Shown in pieces: positions 14,112 through 22,724 of a DNA stretch of 29,645 nucleotides. The stretch is from contig CAKZZH010000101.1 in NCBI GenBank assembly GCA_937885345.1, forward strand, positions 1 to 29,645. Reading direction: 5' to 3'. The DNA comes from an uncultured Lachnospiraceae bacterium. GTDB lineage: Bacteria > Bacillota > Clostridia > Lachnospirales > Lachnospiraceae. A program made the translations under genes and the position numbers. Position 1 is the first letter of the stretch. Each line of letters begins with the position of its first letter. The notes beneath the pieces were generated by a model. That model saw only the letters and a program-made list of their open reading frames with translations. It was not told where the DNA came from and made no database searches.

Positions 14112-14981
14112 ATGAAGGGTATTGTGCTAGCCGGAGGATCCGGCACCAGATTATATCCGCTTACCAAAGCGATTTCCAAGCAGATCATGCCTGTATATGA
14201 CAAGCCGATGATCTATTATCCCCTGTCAACGCTTATGCTTGCAGGGATAAGAGAAGTGCTTGTTATTTCTACGCCCAGGGATCTTCCTGTATTTGAGGAA
14301 CTTCTCGGTGACGGCTCACAGCTTGGTATGAGCTTTTCCTATGCCGTACAGGAGACGCCCAGAGGACTTGCGGATGCATTTATCGTAGGTGCTGATTTTA
14401 TCGGTGATGATAATGTTGCTCTTGTTCTCGGAGATAATATCTTCTATGGTCAGAGCTTTTCGAAGGTACTCAAAGCCGCAGCAGCAAGAACAAGCGGCGC
14501 TACCATATTCGGTTATTATGTTAAGGATCCCAGAGAATATGGTGTTGTTGAATTTGATGAAAACGGCAAAGCGATCTCCATCGAAGAGAAGCCTGCCAAT
14601 CCTAAGAGCAACTATGCTGTACCCGGACTTTACTTCTATGACAACGATGTTGTCGAGATCGCCAGGAATGTTAAGCCATCAGCAAGAGGCGAGATAGAGA
14701 TAACAACCGTTAACAATACATATCTTGAGCGCGGAGATCTCTATGTCGAGACACTCGGAAGAGGGTTTGCATGGCTTGATACAGGTAATCACGATGCGCT
14801 TCTTGATGCTGCGGATTTCGTAGCTGCATTCCAGAAGAGACAGGGATTATATATTTCATGCATCGAAGAGATAGCATACAAGAGAGGCTTTATTGATAAG
14901 GGCCAGCTCCTTAAGCTTGCGGAGCCTCTTATGAAGACCGCATACGGCAAATACCTCGTGGATGTTGCAAACGGTTTATAA
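14112..14981 (+). CDS. rfbA: glucose-1-phosphate thymidylyltransferase RfbA
   Basis: RfbA joins glucose-1-phosphate and dTTP to give dTDP-glucose, the committed step to dTDP-rhamnose. The 289 residues begin with the nucleotidyltransferase signature LAGGSGTRLYPLT (6-18), and KQIMPVYDKP and VLGDNIFYG follow with the metal-binding Asp. GLYFYDNDV and GFAWLDTGNHD are further family blocks. Length is typical. AGGAGG lies at the start. The 56-base gap after rfbB contains a 7-bp inverted repeat (14052-14058 with 14087-14093) that includes the rfbB stop. Confidence 0.97.
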   Translation: MKGIVLAGGSGTRLYPLTKAISKQIMPVYDKPMIYYPLSTLMLAGIREVLVISTPRDLPVFEELLGDGSQLGMSFSYAVQETPRGLADAFIVGADFIGDDNVALVLGDNIFYGQSFSKVLKAAAARTSGATIFGYYVKDPREYGVVEFDENGKAISIEEKPANPKSNYAVPGLYFYDNDVVEIARNVKPSARGEIEITTVNNTYLERGDLYVETLGRGFAWLDTGNHDALLDAADFVAAFQKRQGLYISCIEEIAYKRGFIDKGQLLKLAEPLMKTAYGKYLVDVANGL

Positions 14982-14993
14982 AAGGGAGAAACA

Positions 14994-15542
14994 ATGGGAC
15001 AGATAAATGTTACTACCTGTGAAATAGAGGGACTTAAGGTGATCGAGCCCAAGGTGTTCGGAGATGAAAGAGGATACTTCTTCGAGTCCTATAATTATAA
15101 CGATTATAAGGCAGCAGGGATTGATATGGAGTTTGTACAGGACAATCAGTCCGCATCCAAGAGGGGCGTGCTGAGAGGCCTTCATTTTCAGAAGGAATTC
15201 CCTCAGGATAAGCTTGTCCGTGTTATAAGAGGAGAGGTTTTTGATGTTGCCGTAGATCTGAGAAAGGGCTCAAAGACCTTCGGTAAATGGTTCGGAGTCG
15301 TACTTTCCGAGGAGAACAAGAAGCAGTTTTTTATTCCGAAGAATTTTGCGCACGGATTCCTTGTACTTTCCGATTATGCGGAATTCGCATATAAGTGTAC
15401 CGATTTCTATCATCCCAATGATGAGGGCGGACTTATCTGGAATGACCCCGATATCGGTATAAAATGGCCGCTTCAGGACGGCGTGGAACTTGTATTTTCC
15501 GATAAGGACACCAAGTGGCCAACGATCAAAGAGGCATTTTAG
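14994..15542 (+). CDS. rfbC: dTDP-4-dehydrorhamnose 3,5-epimerase RfbC
   Basis: RfbC epimerises C3 and C5 of dTDP-4-keto-6-deoxyglucose. The 182-residue cupin has the family signature GVLRGLHFQ with catalytic His64, VRVIRGEVFDVAVDLR, and FAHGFLVLSD followed by the Tyr-rich YKCTDFY. It follows rfbA by 12 bases with GGGAGA before the ATG. The final reductase RfbD should come next but is absent; an ABC transporter follows instead. Confidence 0.96.
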   Translation: MGQINVTTCEIEGLKVIEPKVFGDERGYFFESYNYNDYKAAGIDMEFVQDNQSASKRGVLRGLHFQKEFPQDKLVRVIRGEVFDVAVDLRKGSKTFGKWFGVVLSEENKKQFFIPKNFAHGFLVLSDYAEFAYKCTDFYHPNDEGGLIWNDPDIGIKWPLQDGVELVFSDKDTKWPTIKEAF

Positions 15543-15572
15543 TAATAAAGGATATAAGGAATACTGATATAC

Positions 15573-16349
15573 ATGAACAGTAAACTGGCTAATTTTCAGA
15601 AATATAAACCGCTTCTTTCGGAGCTGGTTACAAGAGATGTCAAAATTAAATATCGTCGTTCTGTTCTTGGAGTTTTGTGGACGCTGTTGAATCCGCTTCT
15701 TATGATGATAGTGCTTTCGATAGTATTTTCCAATCTTTTCAAATTCAACGTAGACAACTATCCGCTGTATTTACTAAGCGGACAGGTTGTCTTTAACTTT
15801 TTTTCGGAGTCGACGACCGCAGGCATGAACGCAATCCTGATGAATGCGCCCCTTATCAAAAAGGTTTATGTTCCTAAGTATATGTTCGTAATGTCCAAAA
15901 CGGCATCGATCGCGGTCAATTTGCTTGCCGCAACGGCTTCGCTTGTTATAGTAATGCTTTTTACCAGAGCGGAACTTCATCTTACAATGCTCTTGTCTTT
16001 TATCCCCATTGTGATGCTCGTGATATTCTGTTTCGGTCTGGGTCTTATCCTTGCGACTTTCGCTGTTAAATTCAGGGATATTGTTCATCTCTACACTATA
16101 TTTACGACAGTTGTTATGTATCTCACCCCGGTAATCTATCCGATGGATATCCTGCCGAAGTGGGTCAGCGTGATCGTGAAGATAAATCCTTTGACAAGTA
16201 TAATAACGATGTTCAGGGATTTTACCATATACGGTTCCATACCCGGTGTATTCACCTGGGTGATGACCATTATTCCGGCACTTGTTGTGTTGGCACTCGG
16301 ATGTCTGGTGTTCTACAAACACCAGGATGAGTTTATTTTGTATGTTTAG
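15573..16349 (+). CDS. ABC-2 polysaccharide export permease (Wzm/TagG/RgpC-like)
   Basis: The membrane half of an ABC exporter that moves undecaprenyl-linked polysaccharide across the membrane. The 258 residues have an amphipathic N-terminus, the family signature RDVKIKYRRSVLGVLWTLLNPL and about six membrane helices. The last block contains PVIYPMDILP and NPLTSIITMFRDF, typical of polysaccharide and teichoic-acid exporters. It is followed after nine bases by its ATPase. It should work as a 2+2 complex with that ATPase. Confidence 0.94.
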   Translation: MNSKLANFQKYKPLLSELVTRDVKIKYRRSVLGVLWTLLNPLLMMIVLSIVFSNLFKFNVDNYPLYLLSGQVVFNFFSESTTAGMNAILMNAPLIKKVYVPKYMFVMSKTASIAVNLLAATASLVIVMLFTRAELHLTMLLSFIPIVMLVIFCFGLGLILATFAVKFRDIVHLYTIFTTVVMYLTPVIYPMDILPKWVSVIVKINPLTSIITMFRDFTIYGSIPGVFTWVMTIIPALVVLALGCLVFYKHQDEFILYV

Positions 16350-16358
16350 GAGTTCGTT

Positions 16359-17090
16359 ATGAACGATATCATCATCTCTGTTGAGGGAGTTTCGATGCGG
16401 TTCAATCTTGCGAGAGAGCGCGTCGACAGTTTAAAAGAATATGTTGTTCGTGCGATTAAGGGTAAGCTCCAGTATGATGAATTCTGGGCACTTAAGGACG
16501 TTTCTTTTCAGGTGGAAAGAGGCGACTCCGTCGGACTTGTGGGACTTAACGGAAGCGGCAAGAGTACGATGCTCAAAATTATCGCCGGAGTATTAAAGCC
16601 TACTAAGGGTAAACTGATCGTCGGTGGAAACGTTGCTCCTCTTATAGAACTCGGTGCGGGATTCGATCCCGACCTTACCGGAAGGGAAAATATTTTCCTT
16701 AACGGCGCACTGCTCGGGCGGAGCCACAAAGAAATGGAAGACTCATATGATGATATAGTTGACTTTGCGGAAATGCATGATTTTATGGATGTTCCCGTTA
16801 AGAACTATTCGTCCGGAATGCTTTCAAGACTTGCCTTCTCGATCGCTACCGCAGGAGAAGCGGATATACTGATAGTCGATGAGGTGCTTGCAGTCGGAGA
16901 TTTCAGATTCCAGCAGAAATGTGAGAAAAGAATCGGAAATATGAAGGACAGGGGAACGACAATCCTTTTTGTATCCCATAATATCGACCAGGTTAAGCAG
17001 GTTTGTAATAAGGCTATATGGCTTAGCGAAGGCGTAGTGAAGATGAACGGAAGCAGCGAAGAAGTTTGCGATGCTTACGATAAAAGATGA
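16359..17090 (+). CDS. ABC polysaccharide export ATPase (Wzt/TagH/RgpD-like, short form)
   Basis: The ATPase partner of the preceding permease. The 243 residues carry Walker A GLNGSGKST (62-70), a Q-loop region (APLIELGAGFDP), the signature YSSGMLSRLAFS, Walker B ILIVDEVLAVGD and the H-loop VSHN. The sequence ends soon after the ATPase fold, so it lacks the extra C-terminal carbohydrate-binding domain that long Wzt proteins use to recognise a capped chain end. It therefore resembles the short exporters of rhamnan and teichoic-acid loci. AGGAG precedes the start. Confidence 0.95.
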   Translation: MNDIIISVEGVSMRFNLARERVDSLKEYVVRAIKGKLQYDEFWALKDVSFQVERGDSVGLVGLNGSGKSTMLKIIAGVLKPTKGKLIVGGNVAPLIELGAGFDPDLTGRENIFLNGALLGRSHKEMEDSYDDIVDFAEMHDFMDVPVKNYSSGMLSRLAFSIATAGEADILIVDEVLAVGDFRFQQKCEKRIGNMKDRGTTILFVSHNIDQVKQVCNKAIWLSEGVVKMNGSSEEVCDAYDKR

Positions 17091-17168
17091 TCGGCGGTAA
17101 AACCTGCCGGGATGATCGGTGATAAAAGCTGAGCGTAAAATATACTGACTCAGCGTGTGAGAGCAGAT

Positions 17169-17741
17169 ATGAGATTTGGAAAAAAGACGATTATTATTTT
17201 AATATTGGTATTTATAGCGTCATGCGTCGGAGGCTTTTTCTATGCAAATATAAGGCGTGATAAAGCACTTTATGACGATACGAAATACGACAGAAGCAGT
17301 TTGACCGATAACTTCGCGGTGTATGAAGGCAATGATTACTCCTTCACATTTACCTGTGAGATGAACCGTTTAAGAGGTATTAAAGGCGTGTTTGCCTGTC
17401 CCGGTGAAACAAACGGATATTTATATTACAGTATTTCATCAACTTCAGGAGAGGTGCTGGGTGAGGGCAGGGTCAAGATTTCTTCTCTTAAATCAGGGCG
17501 CTTTACTTTCCTTGGTTTTAAAGAGATTAAGGAGTCCGCAGGTAAGGATTTTACGATTACGCTAAGCTGTGATCACAGCGAAGACAATCCGGTTATGGTT
17601 AAGTTCGTGCCGGACTCGTCTGTGCCGGGCTTTTGCTATACATATCTTGAGTGGAGTCTTACAAATATGATCATGTTTGTATTTTGTATTGCTTTCCTCA
17701 CCGTATTTGTTTTCGTACTGATCAAAATATTCCGAAAGTAG
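17169..17741 (+). CDS. two-helix membrane protein in the polysaccharide operon, unknown function
   Basis: A 190-residue protein with an N-terminal helix (about 5-25), an outside domain of about 130 residues rich in beta-strand pattern, and a C-terminal helix (about 164-186) ending in basic residues. The frame is open to a GTG at 17157, but GAGAG at 17159-17163 favours the ATG at 17169. The 78 bases before it hold two small hairpins (17093-17110, and GCTGAG/CTCAGC in 17128-17155) after the ATPase stop. I do not recognise a family. The topology and position suggest a small accessory subunit of the exporter or polymerising complex. Confidence 0.7.
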   Translation: MRFGKKTIIILILVFIASCVGGFFYANIRRDKALYDDTKYDRSSLTDNFAVYEGNDYSFTFTCEMNRLRGIKGVFACPGETNGYLYYSISSTSGEVLGEGRVKISSLKSGRFTFLGFKEIKESAGKDFTITLSCDHSEDNPVMVKFVPDSSVPGFCYTYLEWSLTNMIMFVFCIAFLTVFVFVLIKIFRK

Positions 17742-17750
17742 GTGTCTTGA

Positions 17751-19505
17751 TTGAGCTTTAAAGACAAGCTTAGAGAAGCGTATATTTCCGTGAAACGAGG
17801 AGGCTTACCCCTACTTGTTTTGAAGACTTCTGCCAAAATATCCGGACACCGCAATCTTCCCTATGACAGGTGGCGCAAATTCTATGAGCCGTCTTCCAAA
17901 CAACTGAAAAATATGAAGCCCGCTCAAAAGGGCAGCGGCAATGATGCCGGCGGCAGTTCGCTTAAGAGCGAACGGCCTTTTTTTACTGTTATGCTTCTGT
18001 GTGAAAACGCTTCGGATGTTGAGATCGGAAGGACTGTGAATTCAATAGAAGAGCAGGTTTGCAGGGATTTTAATATTTTATATTATAAGGACAGAAGCGA
18101 GATGCCGGATTTAAAGAACGATCATATCGTGATCGTTACTGCCGGCGATGAGCTCAGAAAGGATGCGCTTTATGAACTGTCCTCTCTTCTTATGAGAAAG
18201 CCTGATTACAGCGCTGTGTACTGCGATGAGGATTTCTATGACAGCGACAGAAAGCGTAAGATATCCCCACTCTTTAAGCCTGATTATTCGCCGGATTATC
18301 TTATGAGCTGCAATTACATCAGGTCGCTTCTGATGGTAAAACGCAGCCTGTTTGAGGCGTGCGGGGGATTTGATGCGGACTGTTCCATGCCTGCGTCGAT
18401 GTATGATCTTATTCTGAAATGCAGTGAGAAGGCCGGTAAAATATATCATATCGACAAGTGCTTAAATACGATCAAGAGTACAGCCGTGCTTAAGGAAGCG
18501 GATACTCCGGAGAATACGGCTATGTGCAAAGATGCGCTTTTAAGGCATCTTTCCAGACTTAATATCCATGCGGATGTCGAGGTTAATGAATATAAGACGA
18601 GCGGATTTTATACAAAGGGATACTCGCTCAGATACGATGTCGATGAAGACGAGCTGATATCAATAGTTATACCGAATAAGGATCATATTGACGATCTGGC
18701 GGCCTGCATTGAGTCCATTCATAAACAGGATTATGAGAATTATGAAATCATCATAGTTGAGAATAATTCCGTTGATGACAGGACTTTTGAGTATTACGAG
18801 ACGATCGGGCAGACTGACCGCAGGATCCGCGTATTAAAGTATGAGGAGAACGGCGCAGGCGGAATAAGGCCGGAATTTAACTATTCCAAGATCAATAATT
18901 ACGGTGTTAGATCAGCGCGAGGCGAGTATGTACTGCTTCTTAACAACGATACCTGTATGATCTCGCACGATGTTCTAAGGCAACTTGTGGGTCCTATGTG
19001 CAGGAATGAAGTGGGAATTGTCGGTGCAAAGCTTATGTTTGATGATGATACTTTGCAGCATGCGGGTGTGCTGCTCGGGCCGGGAGGCGGCGCGGCACAC
19101 GCATTTTATAAGCAGGATGCGAAGGAGGCGCTGTACATGAACAGAAATAATCTTACTCAGAATTATTCGGCGGTTACGGCGGCCTGCCTTATGGTTAAGA
19201 AGGATTTGTATGATATGGTCGGCGGCTTTGAAGAAGCGCTTCGCGTGGCTTATAACGATGTTGATTTCTGCCTTAAAATACGCGATCTCGGAAAACTTGT
19301 AATATATAATCCGAATGCTGTATTATATCATTATGAGTCCAAATCCAGAGGCGCGGATGATATGAGTGAAGAAAAACGTGCCAGATTCGAGCAGGAGAAA
19401 ACTTATCTTCTTGGCAAATGGAGTGAATGCTTTGCAAGAGACCCTTATTACAATATCAATCTTACAAGGGATTTTGCGGATTTCGGGCTCAGAGAAATAA
19501 GGTAA
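17751..19505 (+). CDS. two-domain GT2 glycosyltransferase with degenerate N-terminal domain
   Basis: A 584-residue protein from TTG at 17751, with AGGTG before it. The C-terminal half (about 301-560) is a full GT2 GT-A domain: ISIVIPNKDH, FNYSKINNYG, LLLNNDTCMI, AVTAACLMVKK and AYNDVDFCLK. This class often acts as a rhamnosyl or other deoxysugar transferase. The N-terminal half (about 76-240) aligns with the active N-terminal domain of the next gene, but the DHDD metal motif is replaced by TAGDE at 130-134, and the conserved GSQDYD region reads MPASMYD near 213-219. This half is probably catalytically dead and structural. The rare start codon may lower expression relative to neighbours. Confidence 0.82.
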   Translation: MSFKDKLREAYISVKRGGLPLLVLKTSAKISGHRNLPYDRWRKFYEPSSKQLKNMKPAQKGSGNDAGGSSLKSERPFFTVMLLCENASDVEIGRTVNSIEEQVCRDFNILYYKDRSEMPDLKNDHIVIVTAGDELRKDALYELSSLLMRKPDYSAVYCDEDFYDSDRKRKISPLFKPDYSPDYLMSCNYIRSLLMVKRSLFEACGGFDADCSMPASMYDLILKCSEKAGKIYHIDKCLNTIKSTAVLKEADTPENTAMCKDALLRHLSRLNIHADVEVNEYKTSGFYTKGYSLRYDVDEDELISIVIPNKDHIDDLAACIESIHKQDYENYEIIIVENNSVDDRTFEYYETIGQTDRRIRVLKYEENGAGGIRPEFNYSKINNYGVRSARGEYVLLLNNDTCMISHDVLRQLVGPMCRNEVGIVGAKLMFDDDTLQHAGVLLGPGGGAAHAFYKQDAKEALYMNRNNLTQNYSAVTAACLMVKKDLYDMVGGFEEALRVAYNDVDFCLKIRDLGKLVIYNPNAVLYHYESKSRGADDMSEEKRARFEQEKTYLLGKWSECFARDPYYNINLTRDFADFGLREIR

Positions 19506-19526
19506 GATCGTTTACGGGAGATAACT

Positions 19527-21371
19527 ATGGGACACATAGGTAACGCCATTAATACATTGAAATCATACGGTATTAAAGCCTTTGTTAAGAAAGAGGTCAA
19601 CAGTCTCAGATATAATCGTTTTACGATCAGAAAGCGTATGACGGTGATCCTTAAAGCATCGATGAATGATGCTAAGCTTGAAAAGGAAAGAAGTCTTTCA
19701 GGTTTACCCCAAACCGATATGATCTTAAGCATCCTTACGCCTGTATATAACACGCCCGAGGATCTTCTTACGCAGATGATCGAAAGCGTTAAGGCTCAGA
19801 CCTGCCCTTATTGGCAGCTTTGTATCGCCGATGGCAGCGATGATGAGCATGCTTATGTCGGCGAGATCATAAGAAAGTATTCTGCTTGCGATTCGAGAAT
19901 CGTATATAAGCACCTGGATAAAAACACGGGAATATCCGGAAATACCAATGAGTGCGCAACGCTTGCAAGCGGTGATTATATTGCGCTTTTGGATCATGAC
20001 GATCTGCTCCATCCGTCTGCGGTTTATGAGACTATCAAGGCTTTTGCCGACAAAGCGCAGCTGACATATACTGACGAGGCCACATTTTCAGGGAATATCG
20101 GGCATGTTATCGATATCAATCTAAAGCCTGCATTTTCTCCGGATACGATCCTTGGAAATAATTACATATGTCATTTTACAGCCTTTACGAGAAAACTCTT
20201 TGACGAATGCGGCGGATTCAGAAGCGAGTGCGACGGAAGTCAGGATCACGATATTATTCTCAGGATTACGAATATACTCATGGCGAGAGGCGAGACGCTT
20301 TCTATCCGTCACATCCCCGAAGTGCTCTATTTCTGGAGGGTTCACGCCAGCTCCGTATCTGCAGGTATTGAAGCTAAGACATATGCGATAGATGCCGGGA
20401 TCAGAGCAGTCTGCGATGCGGTGAAAAGCCGAGGCGAAGAGGTGACGGTGGTTTCGACTCCGGTGAATCCGACGATCTACAAGGTGATCTATCCGATCAA
20501 GGATTCGCCTAAGGTTTCGATTATAATCCCCAATAAGGATTCTGCCGAAATGCTAGGTAAAATGCTTGATTCGATGCAGAAAACCGATTACGATAATTAC
20601 GAGATAATAATTGCCGAGAACAATTCATGTGAGCCTGCGACCTTTGAATTATATGATACGCTGCGGGAAAAAGGCGTTAAGATCATTACGGTTTCGCAGG
20701 ACAGTTTCAATTATTCACAGCTTATTAACGAGGGTGTTAGAGCGGCAGGCGGTGAATATCTCCTGCTTCTCAACAATGATATGGAGATCATCACCCCCGA
20801 ATATATGCGTGAAATGCTCATGCTTGCAATGCAGCCGCACATAGGCGCCGTCGGTGCAAAACTTCTGTATGCAAATAGCCTTGTGCAACACTGCTTTCTC
20901 ATAACGGGCTGCGGTCCTCACCATGTAGCTGTAAATGCACAGCAGGGCAAGCCTGACAGTGATAACGGTTACCTCGGTAAAATAGCCTTTGTTCAGGATG
21001 TTTCGGCCGTTACAGGTGCATGCCTTATGGTAAGCAAAGCCGATTATCTCGCAGTTGGCGGAATGGATGAAAAGCTTCCCGTTGCATACAATGATGTGGA
21101 TTTCTGCCTGAAGCTTAAAGCGCTCGGAAGATACAATGTATACACCCCTTTTGCAAAGCTCTATCATTACGAATCAGTAAGCAGAGGGCTTGATATGAAT
21201 GAGAGCAAACGCGCAAGACTTGACGCGGATGCCGAATATATGCGAAATAAATGGGGTGAGCGCATCGAGGATGAATTTTATCATAAGTATTTCGATAAGT
21301 TCAGGCCTTACGAAATCGCCACTGTGAAGTATTTGAAAAACAGCGTGTATCAGACGCGGCAACAGATATAA
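19527..21371 (+). CDS. two-domain GT2 glycosyltransferase, both domains apparently intact
   Basis: A 614-residue protein with two GT-A domains. The first (about 66-275) has SILTPVYNTPE, ADGSDDEH, LLDHDDLL at 154-161 and GSQDHDIILR. The second (about 328-590) has VSIIIPNKDS, FNYSQLINEG, LLLNNDMEI, AVTGACLMVSK and AYNDVDFCLKL. The residues around the acceptor loop of the second domain (SLVQHCFLITGC) differ from the usual LQHAG form seen in the preceding gene. It could add two residues in a repeat unit. It is the middle member of three tandem paralogues and the only one with both catalytic motif sets. Confidence 0.88.
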   Translation: MGHIGNAINTLKSYGIKAFVKKEVNSLRYNRFTIRKRMTVILKASMNDAKLEKERSLSGLPQTDMILSILTPVYNTPEDLLTQMIESVKAQTCPYWQLCIADGSDDEHAYVGEIIRKYSACDSRIVYKHLDKNTGISGNTNECATLASGDYIALLDHDDLLHPSAVYETIKAFADKAQLTYTDEATFSGNIGHVIDINLKPAFSPDTILGNNYICHFTAFTRKLFDECGGFRSECDGSQDHDIILRITNILMARGETLSIRHIPEVLYFWRVHASSVSAGIEAKTYAIDAGIRAVCDAVKSRGEEVTVVSTPVNPTIYKVIYPIKDSPKVSIIIPNKDSAEMLGKMLDSMQKTDYDNYEIIIAENNSCEPATFELYDTLREKGVKIITVSQDSFNYSQLINEGVRAAGGEYLLLLNNDMEIITPEYMREMLMLAMQPHIGAVGAKLLYANSLVQHCFLITGCGPHHVAVNAQQGKPDSDNGYLGKIAFVQDVSAVTGACLMVSKADYLAVGGMDEKLPVAYNDVDFCLKLKALGRYNVYTPFAKLYHYESVSRGLDMNESKRARLDADAEYMRNKWGERIEDEFYHKYFDKFRPYEIATVKYLKNSVYQTRQQI

Positions 21372-21388
21372 CCGGGACGGTATTATAT

Positions 21389-22711
21389 ATGGCACTTAAG
21401 AAATCGACTATAATTGCATATTATGTTCGTTATGGTATGAAGGGCCTTATTCACAAGGTTTTGGAACGCCGTAAAATGTCCAAAGTCTACTATGCATACA
21501 GAAATAATGAGGACAGTTTCTTTGGAACGGAGAGGCACTTAAAGGGCGGAGCAGAGTCGGGCCTTAAGAGTAAAGGTCCCAAAATAAGCATTCTGATGCC
21601 TGTTTTCGATCCGAACGAGGAAGCGTTTACCGATGCACTTATGAGCGTTAAGAAACAGACTTACCGTAATTACGAGCTTTGCATAAGCGATGGAGGAAAT
21701 GCCCGTTTTAAGCACTGCGTGGATGCGATATTCGGCGATGACAAAAGGGTTAAATACAGCGCATCAGATAAGCCTCTCGGAATATCAGATAATTCCAATG
21801 CTGCAAGAAACCTTGCAACAGGCGAATATATTGCGCTTTTTGATCATGATGACATACTGGAGAGCAACGCGCTTATGGAAATGGCGGCCAAAGCTATCAA
21901 TGATAATTATGATATGATCTATTCCGATGAGGATAAGGTCAATTCCAAACTTACCAGGTATTACAAGCCTTATTACAAGCCGGATTTCAACCTTCCTCTT
22001 CTTTTATCGAATAACTACATCTGTCATTTTACGATGATAAAGAGCAGGCTCTTTGATATGGTCGGGGGCTTTCGGAGCGAATATGACGGGGCGCAGGACT
22101 ACGATCTTTTTCTGAGGGTCGCCGGCGCAACGAACAGAATAGGGCATATTCCGCTGATACTTTATCACTGGAGAGATTCCGAAGCTTCCACCTCCGCAAA
22201 TCCCTTTAACAAGGAATATGCGTACAAGCGCGGATTACTTGCGCTTAAGGATTATTTTAAGAGTAAGAAGGTTAAGGCACTTGTGACCGAACTTGACGAT
22301 CCCGGCTATTATCATGCGAGATATCAGGGTAAAGTATCGAATGCCTATATGGAGTATTCTTTTATTCCGAGCGTAAATATGACCGGCGATGAAAAGGTTG
22401 CCCTGCTTCAGGATGCCGTAATGTACGGTGCTGACGTGGTTATTCCGAGGCTTGTTAGAAAGGGCAAATACGCATATAATGGAGTGGCATCTTCCGGCGA
22501 TGTGAAGACACTTTCAATTGCAGGTAAACCGGCATATCTGAGAGGACCTTTCAATATGGCGATCAGCTCGCTTAGGGTGTGTGAAGCGCCCGATGACTAT
22601 GTATTGGTCAAAAACAGTAAGATTAAGAATTTTACGGAGGGTAAGCGAAGCAATCTTAAAATGTACTATGACGGGCAGATAACCCTTGATATCAGTAAAA
22701 TATCCAAATGA
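21389..22711 (+). CDS. GT2 glycosyltransferase with truncated second domain
   Basis: A 440-residue protein. Residues 66-265 are a complete GT2 domain: SILMPVFDPNE, SDGGNARF, LFDHDDIL at 150-157, GAQDYDLFLR near 234-243 and HIPLILYHWRD. Residues 305-420 look like the remains of a second GT-A domain. GADVVIPRLVRKG resembles the GAVGAKLLY block of the paralogue and AYLRGPFNMAIS resembles its AVTGACLMVS block, but the nucleotide-binding half and NND motif are missing. It is about 170 residues shorter than the full paralogue. Activity of the first domain is expected. The ribosome binding site (GGGACGG) is weak. Confidence 0.84.
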   Translation: MALKKSTIIAYYVRYGMKGLIHKVLERRKMSKVYYAYRNNEDSFFGTERHLKGGAESGLKSKGPKISILMPVFDPNEEAFTDALMSVKKQTYRNYELCISDGGNARFKHCVDAIFGDDKRVKYSASDKPLGISDNSNAARNLATGEYIALFDHDDILESNALMEMAAKAINDNYDMIYSDEDKVNSKLTRYYKPYYKPDFNLPLLLSNNYICHFTMIKSRLFDMVGGFRSEYDGAQDYDLFLRVAGATNRIGHIPLILYHWRDSEASTSANPFNKEYAYKRGLLALKDYFKSKKVKALVTELDDPGYYHARYQGKVSNAYMEYSFIPSVNMTGDEKVALLQDAVMYGADVVIPRLVRKGKYAYNGVASSGDVKTLSIAGKPAYLRGPFNMAISSLRVCEAPDDYVLVKNSKIKNFTEGKRSNLKMYYDGQITLDISKISK

Positions 22712-22724
22712 GGAGAAATAAGGC

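Noticed and set aside
15774..16322. 182-codon minus-strand frame opposite the ABC permease
   Set aside because: His/Arg/Tyr-rich antisense of a membrane protein; no start signal or known domain.
17157..17168. GTG start for the unknown two-helix protein
   Set aside because: No ribosome binding site precedes it; GAGAG fits the ATG at 17169.
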